A stretch of DNA of 64,000 nucleotides from Elymus sibiricus (lineage: Eukaryota > Streptophyta > Magnoliopsida > Poales > Poaceae). The stretch lies in NCBI GenBank assembly GCA_039707655.1, contig CM077667.1:546324222-546388221 (forward strand), in the 5' to 3' direction. The notes under the pieces were generated by a model. That model had not been told where the DNA came from, searched no databases, and saw nothing but the letters and a program-made list of their open reading frames with translations. Shown here piece by piece: positions 44,698 to 57,289 of this stretch. The position numbers and the translations under genes were made by a program. How positions within the stretch are numbered: the stretch's first letter is position 1; each line of letters starts with the position of its first letter.

Positions 44698-45652
44698 ATT
44701 CCTGCTCGTTCTCGAGTAGGTAAATGATAAACAAAATAATTTTTGATGTTGAATGCTACGTAACATGTTCTTGATTAAATGAGGTAATTGTGGTATGAAT
44801 ATTGGGATACGAATGATTCAACGCAATAGTCTATCAATTTGACATTAAAACAATAATACACAAATATGCAAGTAAACAATGATTGCCTTTTGAGATAAAG
44901 ATGCTAAAGAACGCGATCCCTACACACTAATAATGATAAGCATGGCATGCTTAGTCTTCCTGGCATAGAGATACCGTATCATGAACAAATCCCGGTGCCA
45001 AACCAGGCAATTAATTAATACTTTTTCTCGCGTCAGCTATTTCTCAACTTTTACGCAATACTTGAGCGCGAGCTTTGGTCTTAGCACTTTGTATGGCAAA
45101 GGGAATGATGATGGGGGTTTATAAGGGAAGGCAAAAAATATAGAAAGTCTCACATCAACACGGGTGATCGTTAGGCAATGGAGAGGCCTTACAATCAATG
45201 TCAATGTGAGGAGTAGGGATTGCCATGCAACGGATGCACTAGAGTTATAAATGTATGAAAGCTCCCTCTAAATGCAACTAAGTGGGTGTGCATCCAACTC
45301 GCTTGCTCATGAAGACCTCGAGCATTTGAGGAAGCTCGTCATCGGAATATACAAGACAAGTTTTATAATGTGAAATTCCCGGTAGCATAATCATGAAGTA
45401 TATGAAAACTCCCTATATGAAGTACATGGTGCTACTTTGAAGCATAATCATTTTTAGATCTCCCTTCTCCTTACTAGTAGAAGCACCCTTATTTAGTTGA
45501 GTAACCTTAGACACACAAGTAAGTTTCAGATTTTTTACTTGTGGAAACTTCCTCACTAGTTTTTATGGAAGAAAAAGTTGAACCCAACACATTATAACTT
45601 CCTCTAATTTATCAATTCTAGTGGGACTTTGCTCTACTCTATGGATAATAGA
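44698..45652. other. Internal non-coding part of F
   Basis: AT-rich sequence between the purine tract and the gag-like ORF, where pol would be in an autonomous element. No RT, integrase or protease motifs found on either strand. Confidence 0.6.
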
Positions 45653-46276
45653 TTATGTCTCCTTCAAAGATTTTAAAGCAATGCCTACCAATGAGCTTAG
45701 ATTAGTCATATGATTATGCATATTTTTATCCAATTCCTCTAATTGTTGGCTAGTAGACATTTTATTTTCAATAATATCCAATATTTGCATAAGATGTACC
45801 AATGTTACTTCCGTTTCATTAATTTTAATAGGTGGTGATCCCATCAAATTTCCCATAGCATTAAAAGCATCCAAATGGGGATTACATAAGAAACTTCCTC
45901 CAATAATAGTATCAAGCACAAATCTATTCCAAGTAGTGACACCAACATAAAAATTTCTGATAAGAATAGTGGTGGATTGCTTACACGTTGATCTATTTTG
46001 AGCATCGCAAATCGTATACCAAACATCTTTCAAACTTTCTCCACCCCTTTGTTTAAAATTGAGCACTTCAAATTCAGGTGTGGAAATAACAAGCGAGGAA
46101 CTAGCCATAATAACAATGCAAGCAGAAATAGCAACACAAGATATTTTTTTTGGTATTTTGGATTTTTTTGGCGAACAAAGATGAAGGCAAAAGGCAAAAC
46201 GAAAAAGGAAAAAAGGCAAGAAAATAAAAAAAGAAAAAATAAAGTCCTTATGCAAAGGTATATGATTTGGTAGATG
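45653..46276 (-). CDS. Gag-like protein of F
   Basis: Minus-strand frame of up to 214 codons. The likely gag start is MASSSLVISTPEF at about 46108; the hydrophobic stretch before it (FSFFIFLPFFLFRF) is probably leader sequence read by chance. Conserved-looking phrases are LNFKQRGGESLKDVWY, ILIRNFYVGVTTWNRFVLDT and FNAMGNLMGSPP, which match the gag of Triticeae Gypsy-related elements as I recall them. No zinc knuckle or protease follows; the frame ends SLKET. It could supply particle protein, or be a relic. Confidence 0.6.
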   Translation of the reverse strand, partial: HLPNHIPLHKDFIFSFFIFLPFFLFRFAFCLHLCSPKKSKIPKKISCVAISACIVIMASSSLVISTPEFEVLNFKQRGGESLKDVWYTICDAQNRSTCKQSTTILIRNFYVGVTTWNRFVLDTIIGGSFLCNPHLDAFNAMGNLMGSPPIKINETEVTLVHLMQILDIIENKMSTSQQLEELDKNMHNHMTNLSSLVGIALKSLKET

Positions 46277-46309
46277 ATGACTCCCCGGCAATGGCACCAG
46301 AAATTCTTC

Positions 46310-47258
46310 TGCTACTCACGATGGAGTTGCTGGATTTCCCCGAAGAGGAAGGGTGAAGTAGCACAACAGCAGAAAGTATTTCCCTCAGTTAAGAACCAAG
46401 ATTTATCGAACCAGTAGGAGTCACCAGGCTAACAACTTTAGCTATACCTGCACACAAACAAATAATTTGCTTGCACCCAACAAAGGCAAGGGGGTTGTCA
46501 ATCCCCTTGTTCTCGACAGTTGCAAGATTAAAAGCAAATAGTGATAGAGCAAAGCAACAAGAAAGTAAAAGTGCAATTTGTAGGAGTTTTTGTATTGATT
46601 GGAGAATAGACCCTCAGGGCCATAGGTTCACTAGTGGCATCTCTCTCGAAAGCATGTAGTGGTGGAATAAATTACTGTTGGGCAATTGACAGAAAAGCGC
46701 ATAGTTATGACTTGGATCATTCATGGCATAATCTCACATAGGCATTATGTCTGTGATATGTAGGCGATTAATCCAACTGCATCTACTACTATTACTCCAC
46801 CCAAAGGCCGCTATCCAGCATGCATCTGGTGGTATTAAGGTTGCAAGAAACAGAGTAACGCAATAAACAAGATGACATAACGTAGACAGAAGAAAACCTA
46901 GCAATAGGATTAACCCCATCATTTTATCCTTAGTAGCAAAAATACAATACGTGCCTTTGTCCTTTTTGTCACTGGACAAGATCACCGCAAGATTGAACGC
47001 ACTACTATGCACCACTCCCTCTGAAGACCTACTCATCTATCTTGGCCAGAGAAGACTCATAGTTTGGAGAACATACATAGCTATAAAATTACACAAGAAA
47101 GAGATCTCAAAAGACTCATTATAAATCAATGAACAATCTGATCATAAATCCATAATTCATCGGATCCCAACAAACACACCGCAAGAATTACATCGGATGA
47201 ATCTCCAAAGAGATCATTGTATTGAGGATCAAAAGAAAGAGAGAGAGAAAGAGAGAGA

Positions 47259-47291
<33 letters not shown>

Positions 47292-47846
47292 CCATCTAGC
47301 TACTGCTATGGACCAGTACGTCGTGAAAGAACTACTCACACATCATCATGGAGGTAGCAGGTTTGATGAAGATGGCCTCCCCAATGATTCCCCCCTCCGG
47401 CAGAGTGCAAGAAAAGGGCTCCAGATAGGATCACTTCAGAACAGAGACTTGCGCCGGCGATAAAATTGTTTCGGGTCTCGCTCTGAGGGTTTCAGAATAT
47501 GTGGAAATTTATAGCGCTGGAATTAGGTGAAACGAAGCCACTTGGGGCCCACAAGCCAGGGTGCCCCCCAAGGACGCGCCCCTGTGGGTCTTCTGGCCTT
47601 TCCCAGAAGCTTCTAGTGTCTCTTTTTGTCCAGATAAAATCGTCAAAAAGTTTCATTGTGTTTGGACTTCTGTAGGTATGGTTTTTCTGTAAAACAAAAA
47701 ACATGCAAAAAACAGGAACTGGCACTGGGCACTAAATTAATAGGCTAGTCCAGAAAAATAATATAAAATGACATATAAAGCATATAAAAATAATAATATA
47801 ATAGCATTTAACAATCGAAAATTATAGATACGTTCGAGACGTATCA
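46310..47846 (-). repeat. Right (5') LTR of F, full length
   Basis: 1537 bases; starts TGATACGTCTCGAACG at 47846 on the minus strand. Contains a mixed microsatellite at about 47228-47293 (GA)n(GT)n(GA)n. Includes the 740 bases missing from the left LTR. Confidence 0.9.
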
Positions 47847-47851
47847 CTTGA

Positions 47852-48217
47852 AGATGGCTCGCTTCGCCTTGTCCTTGGAGGCGAGGAGCACCACCCACAT
47901 GAACCTGCTGTAGTCGTCGACGAGCAGCAGTATGTAGCGACGCCCGCCTAGCATTGCCGGGGTGATCGGACCACACAGGTCTTCGTGGACCAGCTCCAGG
48001 GGCTTCTTCGCCCGATACCTTGCCTTCTCGGGGAAGGGCAGACACCACTGCTTCCCGGCAAGGCACGCATCGCGCAACTCGTTGGTGTGCACGATGTGTG
48101 GCAGCCCGCGCACGAGGTTGCCACGCACCATCTTTCGCAGCCTGTCAAAGTGCTGGTGTCCGAGCTGAACATGCCAACGCCAAGTGTCAGAGTCATGGCC
48201 CACGGCGAGGCACACAT
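47852..48217 (-). pseudogene. D polyprotein: GAG-pre-integrase and start of integrase
   Basis: Minus-strand frame MCLAVGHDSDTWRWHV, with WHVQLGHQHFDRLRKM (His-His part of the zinc domain), CLAGKQWCLPFP (Cys-Cys part), LVHEDLCGPITP (first catalytic Asp) and LLVDDYSRFMWV. It stops at element F on the left and starts at the Angela-type element on the right. GATGC at 48218-48222 is that element's target duplication. Confidence 0.9.
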
Positions 48218-48222
48218 GATGC

Positions 48223-50096
48223 TGTAGGGGAACGTTGCATGGGAAACAAAAATTTTCCTACGCACACACAAGATCTATCCATGGTGATGAGCATCTACGA
48301 GAGGGAGAGTGAATCTACATACCCTTGTAGATCGCTAAGCGGAAGCGTTAAGAAACGCGGTTGATGTAGTCGAACGTCTCCGCGATCCAAATCGCAAGTC
48401 GTCCCTCGATCCAAGCATGATCTAGCGCCGAACGGACGGCACCTCCGCGTTCAACACACGTACGGCTTGATGACGATCTCCGCCTTCTTGATCCAGCAAG
48501 AGGGAGCGGAGAAGAAGAAGAGTTCCAGCAGCACGACGGCGTGGTGATGTTGGTGAAGAACTGTTTCAGCAGGGCTTCGCCTAAGCACTACTGAAATTAT
48601 GACGTAGGAGGAACTAGAGGTTGCCGGCACACGGCTTGGGGCAATCTTAATGTCTCCCGTGTGCTAGCCCTGCCCCTCTATTTATATGTTGAGCCTTGGG
48701 GTCTAAACTTGGAGTAAAAGCCTCCTCCAGGTCGGTTTTGCCCGCACAAGGTCGGTTTGGCCCGCAGGGAAAGAGTCCAACTCGGATCCCTGCAGTACCG
48801 CGCACAAGCGGTAGTACCGCTTAAGATAAGCGGTAGTACCGCTTGACCAGCTTAAGCGGTAGTACCGCTGATACAGTAGCGGTAGTACCGCTTGACTAGC
48901 TTAAGCGGTAGTACCGCTGCTACAGTAGCGGTAGTACTGCCTTACCAGCTTAAGGCAGTAGCAAAACTTCCTTTTGCACTTTCCAATACCTCGTGGGCTT
49001 TATCCCTTTGGCCCATATAAAGTGTTGCTGCACCCGAACACTTCGGTAAACATCCGGAACCCCTTCCGGTGAATTCCGGAACCCTTCCGGAGATCAAAAC
49101 ACCATTATCACATATATCAATCTTTACCTCCGGACTATTCCGGAGATCCTCGTCATGTCCGGGATCTTATCCGGGACTCCGAACAACCTTCGGTCACCAA
49201 CAAAATAACTCAACTATACTAATCGTCACCAAACGTTAAGTGTGTAGACCCTGCGGGTTCGAGAACTATGTAGACATGACCGAGACACCTCTGCGGTCAA
49301 TAACCAATAGCGGGACCTGGATGCCCATATTGGCTCCTACATATTCTACGAAGATCTTTATCGTTTGAACCTCTATGTCAAGGATTCAGTTAATCCCGTA
49401 TGCTGTTCCTTTTGTTCTTCGGTATGTTACTTGCCCGAGATTCGATCGTCGGTATCTCTATACCTAGTTCAATCTCGTTACCGGCAAGTCTCTTTACTCG
49501 TTCCGTAATACAAGATCTCGTGGCTAACACTTTAGTCACATTGCTTGCAAGGCTCATTGTGATGTTGTATTACCGAGTGGGCCCTGAGATACCTCTCCGT
49601 CACACGGAGTAACAAATCCCAGTCTTGATCCATGCCAACCCAACAGACACCCTCGGAGATACCTATAGAGCACCTTTATAGTCACCCAGTTACGTTGCGA
49701 CGTTTGATACACACAAGGTATTCCTCTGGTGTTAGTGAGTTGCATAATCTCATGGTCATAGGAACAGATACTTGACATGCAGAAAACAATAGCAATAAAC
49801 TGATACGATCATATGCTACGTTCATAGTTTGGGTCTTGTCCATCACATCATTCTCCTAATGATGTGATCCCGTTATCAAATGACATCTCATGTTAATGGC
49901 TAGGAAACCTTAACCATCTTTGATCAACGAGCTAGTCAACTAGAGGCTTACTAGGGACACAGTGTTGTCTATGTACCCACACATGTATTTGAGTTTCCAA
50001 TCAATACAATTATAGCATGGATAATAAACGATTATCATGAACAAGGAAATATAATAATAACTAATTTATTATTGCCTCTAGGGCATATTTCCAACA
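48223..50096 (-). repeat. Left (3') LTR of the Angela-type element
   Basis: 1874 bases. Includes a cluster of AGCGGTAGTACCGCT palindromes at about 48795-48925. A 70-codon frame starting MLFLLFFGMLLARD at 49400 is the same in both LTRs; it is LTR sequence, not a supported gene. Confidence 0.95.
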
Positions 50097-50146
50097 GTCT
50101 CCCACTTGCACTAGAGTCAATAATCTAGTTCACATCACTATGTGAT

Positions 50147-51388
50147 TTACATTGTAATGAATCGAACACCCATGCAGTTCTGGTGTTGTTCATGTTTAGC
50201 CCTTGGAAGAGGTTTAGTCATCGGATCTGCAACATTCAGATCCGTGTGTACTTTGCAAATATTTATGTCGTCCTCCTTGATGTAATCGCGGATGGAATTA
50301 AAGCGTCGCTTTATGTGTCTGGTCCTCTTGTGAAATCTTGGTTCCTTGGCTAGAGCAATGGCACCAGTGTTATCACAAAACAGAGTCATTGGGTTAAGCG
50401 CACTAGGCACTACTCCAAGATCTGTCATGAACTCCTTCATCCAGACACCTTCCTTCGCCGCCTCCGAGGCTGCGATGTACTCCGCTTCGCATGTAGAATC
50501 AGCTACCACGCTTTGCTTGGAACTGCACCAGCTAACCGCACCCCCATTAAGAATAAATACGTATCCGGTTTGAGACTTAGAGTCATCCGGATCAGTGTCA
50601 AAGCTTGCATCGACGTAACCCTTTACGACGAGCTCTTGATCACCTCCATAAACGAGAAACATGTCCTTAGTCCTTTTCAGGTACTTCAGGATATTCTTGA
50701 CCGCCGTCCAGTGTTCCATTCCTGGATCACTTTGAAACCTTCCGACCATACTTATGGCAAGGCTGACATCGGGTCTTGTGCACAGCATTGCATACATAAC
50801 AGAGCCTATGGCTGAAGCATAGGGGATGACACTCATCTTTTCTCTATCTTCTGCAGTCACTGGGCATTGAGTCTTACTCAACTTCACGCCTTGCAAAACA
50901 GGCAAGAACCCCTTCTTGGACTGATCCATTTTGAACTTCTTCAAAATCTTATCAAGGTATGTGCTTTGTGAAAGTCCTATTAAGCGTCTTGATCTATCTC
51001 TATAGATCTTGATGCCTAATATGAAAGCAGCTTCTCCTAGGTCCTTCATTGAAAAACTCTTGTTCAAATATTCCTTCACGCTTTCCAACATTTCTATATT
51101 GTTTCCAATCAGCAATATGTCATCCACATATAATATTAGAAACGCTATAGAGCTCCCACTCACTTTCTTGTAAATACAAGCTTCTCCGTAAACTTGTATA
51201 AACTCGAACGCTTTGATCACTTCATCAAAGCGAAGATTCCAACTCCAAGATGCTTGCACCAGTCCATAAATGGATCGCTGGAGTTTGCAAACTTTGTCAG
51301 CATTCTCTGGATCGACAAAACCTTCTGGTTGCATCATATACAACTCTTCCTTAAGGAAACCGTTAAGGAACGCTGTTTTGACATCCAT
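50147..51388 (-). pseudogene. Angela-type polyprotein, C-terminal part: RT and RNase H
   Basis: 413 codons from MDVKTAFLNGFLKEEL. It has the RT active site YVDDILLIGN (about residue 88), the Copia phrase SAIGSVMYAMLCTRPD, and RNase H with YVDASFDTD, CEAEYIAASEAAKEG and FCDNTGAIALAKEP. It is in the same frame as the upstream part, separated only by TAG at 51389-51391. It ends near the polypurine tract with GVRFITM. Apart from that stop I saw no lesion. Confidence 0.92.
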
Positions 51389-54130
51389 CTACCAAATTTC
51401 ATAATCGAAAAAGGCAGCTATTGCTAACATGATTCTGACGGACTTAAGCATCGCTACGGGTGAGAAGGTCTCATCGTAGTCAACTCCTTGAACTTGTGAA
51501 AAACCCTTTGCCACAAGTCGAGCTTTATAGACGGTGACATTGCCGTCCGCGTCCGTCTTCCTCTTAAAGATCCATTTGTTCTGAATGGCCTTACGCCCTT
51601 CAGGTAATACTTCCAAAGTCCATACTTTGTTTTCATACATGGATCCCATCTCGGATTTCATGGCCTCTAACCACTTCTCGGAATCCGGGCCCATCATCGC
51701 TTCTCCATAGCTCGTAGGTTCATCGTTGTCTAACAACATGACCTCTAAGACAGGGTTGCCGTACCACTCGGGAGCAGTACGCGTCCTTGTCGACCTACGG
51801 GGTTCGATAGCAACTTGATCCAAAGCTTCATGATCATCATCATTAACTTCCTCTTCAGCTAATGTAGGCTCCACAGAAACAACTTTCTGCACTGCGCTAC
51901 TCTCAGGTTGAAGTAAAGGTTCAACAACCTCATCAAGTTCTATCTTCCTCCCACTCAATTCTTTCGAGAGAAACTCTTTCTCAAGAAATGTTCCGTTTTT
52001 AGCGACAAACACTTTGCCTTCGGATCTGAGATAGAAGGTATACCCAACTGTCTCTTTTGGGTATCCTATGAAGACGCATTTCTCCGCTTTGGGTTCCAGC
52101 TTTTCAGGCTGAAGCTTTTTGACATAAGCATCACATCCCCAAATTTTAAGAAACGACAGCTTTGGCTTCTTGCCAAACCAAAGTTCATATGGCGTCGTCT
52201 CAACGGATTTCGATGGTGCCCTATTTAAAGTGAATGTAGCTGTCTCTAATGCATAACCCCAAAACGATAGTGGCAAATCGGCAAGAGACATCATAGATCG
52301 CACCATATCCAATAAAGTTCGATTACGACGTTCGGACACACCATTACGCTGTGGTGTTCCAGGCGGTGTCAGTTGTGAAACAATTCCACATTGTCTTAAG
52401 TGACTGCCAAACTCATAACTCAGATATTCTCCTCCTCGATCAGATCCTAGGAATTTAATCTTCTTGTTACGATGATTCTCAAGTTCACTCTGAAATTGTT
52501 TGAACTTTTCAAACGTTTCAGACTTGTGTTTCATTAAGTAAATATACCCATATCTACTTAAGTCATCAGTGAAGGTGAGAAAGTAACGATAACCACCGCG
52601 CGCCTCAATGCTCATTGGACCGCACACATCAGTATGTATGATTTCCAATAAGTCACTTGCCCGTTCCATTGTTCCAGAGAACGGCGTTTTAGTCATCTTG
52701 CCCAAGAGGCATGGCTCACATGTGTCAAGTGATTCAAAATCAAGTGACTCCAAAAGTCCATCAGCATGGAGCTTCCTCATGCGTTTTACGCCAATATGAC
52801 CTAAACGGCAGTGCCACAAGAAAGTGGTATTATCATTATCAATCCTACATCTTTTGGCATCAATGTTATGAACATGTGTATCATTACTATCGAGATTCAA
52901 TAAGAATAAACCGCTTACATTGGGTGCATGACCATAAAAGATATTACCCATATAAATAGAACAACCATTATTCTCTGATTTAAATGAGTAACCGTCTCGC
53001 AATAAACATGATCCAGATATATTGTTCATGCTTAACGCAGGCACCAAATAACACTTATTTAGGTTCATCACTAATCCCGACGGTAATCGAAGAGCGAGCG
53101 TGCCGACGGCGATCACATCAACCTTGGAACCATTTCCCACGCGCATCGTCACTTCGTCCTTCGCCAGCCTCCGTCTATTCCGCAGTTCCTGTTTAGAGTT
53201 GCAAATATGAGCAACCGCACCGGTATCAAATACCCAGGCACTACAACGAGGGTTGGTAAGGAACATATCAATAACATGTATATCATATATACCTTGTTTG
53301 TTGTTGGCCGCCTTCTTGTCAGCCAAATACTTGGGGCAGTTCCGCTTCCAGTGTCCAGTTCCCTTGCAATGAAAGCACTCAGTTTCTGGTTTGGGTCCAG
53401 CCTTGGGTTTCTTCACAGGAGCAGCAACTGCTTTGCCACCCTTCTTAGATTTACCCTTCTTACCCTTGCCATTTTTCTTGAAACTAGTGGTTTTATTGAC
53501 CATCAACACTTGATGCTCCTTCTGAATTTCAGACTCAGCGGCTTTCAGCATCGCAAACAGCTCGGCGACTGACTTGTTCATCCCGTGCATGTTATAGTTC
53601 AGCACGAAGCTCTTGTAGCTAGGTGGCAATGATTGAAGAACTCTGTCAGTGATAGCCTCTGGCGGAAGGGGCATCCCCAATTCAGCCAGACGGGTGGAAT
53701 ACCCAGACATTCTGAGCACGTGATCACTGATAGACCCGTTCTCCTCCATCTTGCAAGTATAGAACTTATCGGAGATCTCATATCTCTCGATCCGGGCATT
53801 CTTCTGAAAGATAAACTTCAACTCCTGGAACATCTCATATGCTCCATGACGTTCAAAACGTCTTTGAAGTCCCGGTTCTAAGCCATACAACATTGCACAT
53901 TGAACTATTGAGTAATCATCAGAACGAGCCTGCCAGGCGTTCACAACGTCTAGAGACTCAACTGGAGCGGGTGGATCACCAAGCGGTGCATCAAGGACAT
54001 AAGCCTTCTGGGAAGCCGTAAGGATAATCCTTAGATTACGGGCCCAGTCCACAAAGTTACTTCCATCATCTTTCAACTTAGCTTTCTCTAGGAACGCATT
54101 AAAATTCAGGGGTGCTACTGCGCGAGCCAT
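51389..54130 (-). pseudogene. Angela-type polyprotein, N-terminal part: gag, protease, integrase, start of RT
   Basis: 913 codons from ATG 54130 (MARAVAPLNFNAFL). Gag lies at about residues 20-200; a Lys/Gly-rich linker leads to a CCHC zinc knuckle (CFHCKGTGHWKRNC, about 249-262). The protease motif VFDTGAVAH is near 299, GAG-pre-integrase LWHCRLGHIG near 435, and integrase has HTDVCGP, SDRGGEY and NGVSERRN. RT begins WIFKRKTDADG near 835. The frame ends FFDYEIW then TAG, where related elements have Gln (CAG), so one C-to-T change disabled it. The protein would package RNA, copy it and integrate the DNA. Confidence 0.93.
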
Positions 54131-55410
54131 GATCTACAACATAAATATAGCAAAGACAACTTAGACTATTGTTCAAGATAATGAGTTTAATTAATCATAT
54201 TACTTAAAAACTCCCACTCAAATTGACATCCCTCCGGTCATTCGAGTGTAACATGATCCAAATCCACCAACTCAAGTCCGATCATCACGTGAGTCGAGGT
54301 GGTTTCAATGGTGAACATCTTCATGTTGATCATATCTACTATATGACTCATGTTCGACCTTTCGGTCTCTTGTGTTCCGAGGCCATGTCTGTACATGCTA
54401 GGCTCGTCAAGTTTAACCCGAGTGTTCCGCGTGTGCAACATGGCTTGCACCCGTTGTATGTGAACGTGGAGTCTATCACACCCGATCATCACGGCGTGTC
54501 TCGAAACGACGAACTTTCGCAACGGTGCACACTCGGGGAGAACACAATTTATCTTGAAATTTAAGTGAGGGATCACCTTATAATGCTACCGTCGTCCTAA
54601 GCAAAATAAGATGCATAAAAGGATTAACATCACATGCAAATCATAAGTGACATGATATGGCCATGAACTTGTGCTTTTGATCTCCATCTCCAAAGCACCG
54701 GCATGATCTCCATCGTCACCGGCATGACACCATGATCTCCATCATCTTGATCTCTATCAACGTGTCGCCATGAGGTTGTCGCGCCGACTGTTGCTCCCAC
54801 GACTATTGCTAACGTTTAGCGATAAAGTAAAGCATTACATAGCGCTTAATGATTGACACGCAGGTCATACAATAATTAAAGACAACTCTATGGCTCCTGC
54901 CAGTTGCCGTATTCATCGACATGCAAGTCGTGATATTCTATACAACACATGATCATCTCATACATCACATATATCTCATCATGTAATTGGCCATATCACA
55001 TCACAACATACCCTGCAAAAACAAGTTAGACGTCCTCTAATTGTTGTTGCAAATTTTACGTGGCTGCTACGGGTTTGCAAGAACCGTTCTTACCTACGCA
55101 AAACCACAACGTGGTGTAGTGATTGCTTTTTGATCTTCTAAAAGAACCCTCTTCATTGAAATCGATTCAACTAAAGTGAGAGAGACAGACACCCGCTAGC
55201 CATCTTTATGCAACGAAGTTACATGTTAGTTGAAGGAACCTGTCTCGCGTAAGCGTACGCGTAATGTCGGTCCGGGCCGCTTCATCTCACAGTACCGCCG
55301 AATCAAATATCAACTAGTAACGGCAAGCAATATGTATACACCCACGCCCACAACTCGTTTGTGTTCTACTCGAGATCTCATCTACGCATAGACCTAGCTC
55401 ATGATGCCAC
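54131..55410 (-). other. Untranslated leader of the Angela-type element
   Basis: About 1.28 kb between the 5' LTR and the gag start; contains the primer site at its right end (about 55398-55410). Frames at 54223-54576 have no support. BARE-1-type elements have a long leader with packaging signals, so the length is normal. Confidence 0.75.
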
Positions 55411-57284
55411 TGTAGGGGAACGTTGCATGGGAAACAAAAATTTTCCTACGCACACACAAGATCTATCCATGGTGATGAGCATCTACGAGAGGGAGAGTGA
55501 ATCTACATACCCTTGTAGATCGCTAAGCGGAAGCGTTAAGAAACGCGGTTGATGTAGTCGAACGTCTCCGCGATCCAAATCGCAAGTCGTCCCTCGATCC
55601 AAGCACGATCTAGCGCCGAACGGACGGCACCTCCGCGTTCAACACACGTACGGCTTGATGACGATCTCCGCCTTCTTGATCCAGCAAGAGGGAGCGGAGA
55701 AGAAGAAGAGTTCCAGCAGCACGACGGCGTGGTGATGTTGGTGAAGAACTGTTTCAGCAGGGCTTCGCCTAAGCACTACTGAAATTATGACGTAGGAGGA
55801 ACTAGAGGTTGCCGGCACACGGCTTGTGGCAATCTTAATGTCTCCCGTGTGCTAGCCCTGCCCCTCTATTTATATGTTGAGCCTTGGGGTCTAAACTTGG
55901 AGTAAAAGCCTCCTCCAGGTCGGTTTTGCCCGCACAAGGTCGGTTTGGCCCGCAGGGAAAGAGTCCAACTCGGATCCCTGCAGTACCGCGCACAAGCGGT
56001 AGTACCGCTTAAGATAAGCGGTAGTACCGCTTGACCAGCTTAAGCGGTAGTACCGCTGATACAGTAGAGGTAGTACCGCTTGACTAGCTTAAGCGGTAGT
56101 ACCGCTGCTACAGTAGCGGTAGTACTGCCTTACCAGCTTAAGGCAGTAGCAAAACTTCCTTTTGCACTTTCCAATACCTCATGGGCTTTATCCCTTTGGC
56201 CCATATAAAGTGTTGCTGCACCCGAACACTTCGGTAAACATCCGGAACCCCTTCCGGTGAATTCCGGAACCCTTCCGGAGATCAAAACACCATTATCACA
56301 TATATCAATCTTTACCTCCGGACTATTCCGAAGATCCTCGTCATGTCCGGGATCTTATCCGGGACTCCGAACAACCTTCGGTCACCAACAAAATAACTCA
56401 ACTATACTAATCGTCACCAAACGTTAAGTGTGTAGACCCTGCGGGTTCGAGAACTATGTAGACATGACCGAGACACCTCTGCGGTCAATAACCAATAGCG
56501 GGACCTGGATGCCCATATTGGCTCCTACATATTCTACGAAGATCTTTATCGTTTGAACCTCTATGTCAAGGATTCAGTTAATCCCGTATGCTGTTCCTTT
56601 TGTTCTTCGGTATGTTACTTGCCCGAGATTCGATCGTCGGTATCTCTATACCTAGTTCAATCTCGTTACCGGCAAGTCTCTTTACTCGTTCCGTAATACA
56701 AGATCTCGTGGCTAACACTTTAGTCACATTGCTTGCAAGGCTCATTGTGATGTTGTATTACCGAGTGGGCCCTGAGATACCTCTCCGTCACACGGAGTAA
56801 CAAATCCCAGTCTTGATCCATGCCAACCCAACAGACACCCTCGGAGATACCTGTAGAGCACCTTTATAGTCACCCAGTTACGTTGCGACGTTTGATACAC
56901 ACAAGGTATTCCTCTGGTGTTAGTGAGTTGCATAATCTCATGGTCATAGGAACAGATACTTGACATGCAGAAAACAATAGCAATAAACTGATACGATCAT
57001 ATGCTACGTTCGTAGTTTGGGTCTTGTCCATCACATCATTCTCCTAATGATGTGATCCCGTTATCAAATGACATCTCATGTTAATGGCTAGGAAACCTTA
57101 ACCATCTTTGATCAACGAGCTAGTCAACTAGAGGCTTACTAGGGACACAGTGTTGTCTATGTACCCACACATGTATTTGAGTTTCCAATCAATACAATTA
57201 TAGCATGGATAATAAACGATTATCATGAACAAGGAAATATAATAATAACTAATTTATTATTGCCTCTAGGGCATATTTCCAACA
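55411..57284 (-). repeat. Right (5') LTR of the Angela-type element
   Basis: 1874 bases, almost identical to the left LTR. Carries the same palindrome cluster at about 55983-56115, one unit with a changed base (GTAGAGGTAGTACCGC). Confidence 0.95.
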
Positions 57285-57289
57285 GATGC

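Larger units (their letters stand above)
43894..47846 (-). mobile_element. Short non-autonomous LTR retrotransposon F in D
   Basis: Complete element of 3953 bases flanked by the perfect 5-bp duplication CTTGA (43889-43893 and 47847-47851). Right (5') LTR 46310-47846, left (3') LTR 43894-44682; both begin on the minus strand TGATAYGTCT and end GTGAGTAGCA. A primer site-like TTCTGGTGCCATTGCCGGGG (46301-46282) abuts the 5' LTR, and a purine tract (AAGCTTGGGGATGA) abuts the 3' LTR at about 44683-44697. Only a gag-like gene is inside, so it depends on another element for movement. Confidence 0.92.
48223..57284 (-). mobile_element. Angela/BARE-1-type Copia element, young and nearly intact
   Basis: 9062 bases with two 1874-base LTRs (48223-50096 and 55411-57284) and a perfect 5-bp duplication GATGC (48218-48222 and 57285-57289). 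LTRs start TGTTGGAAATATGCCC and end CCCCTACA. A primer site-like TGGCATCATGAGC adjoins the right LTR and a purine tract AGTGGGAGAC the left. I counted seven differences between the LTRs by eye (near 48418, 48626, 48870, 48989, 49151, 49673 and 49828 of the left copy), about 0.4 percent. The polyprotein is open apart from one stop codon. Confidence 0.95.

Noticed and set aside
49400..49612. A 70-codon frame found identically at 56588-56800
   Set aside because: Both lie in the LTRs of the young Copia element; identity reflects LTR duplication, not a gene.
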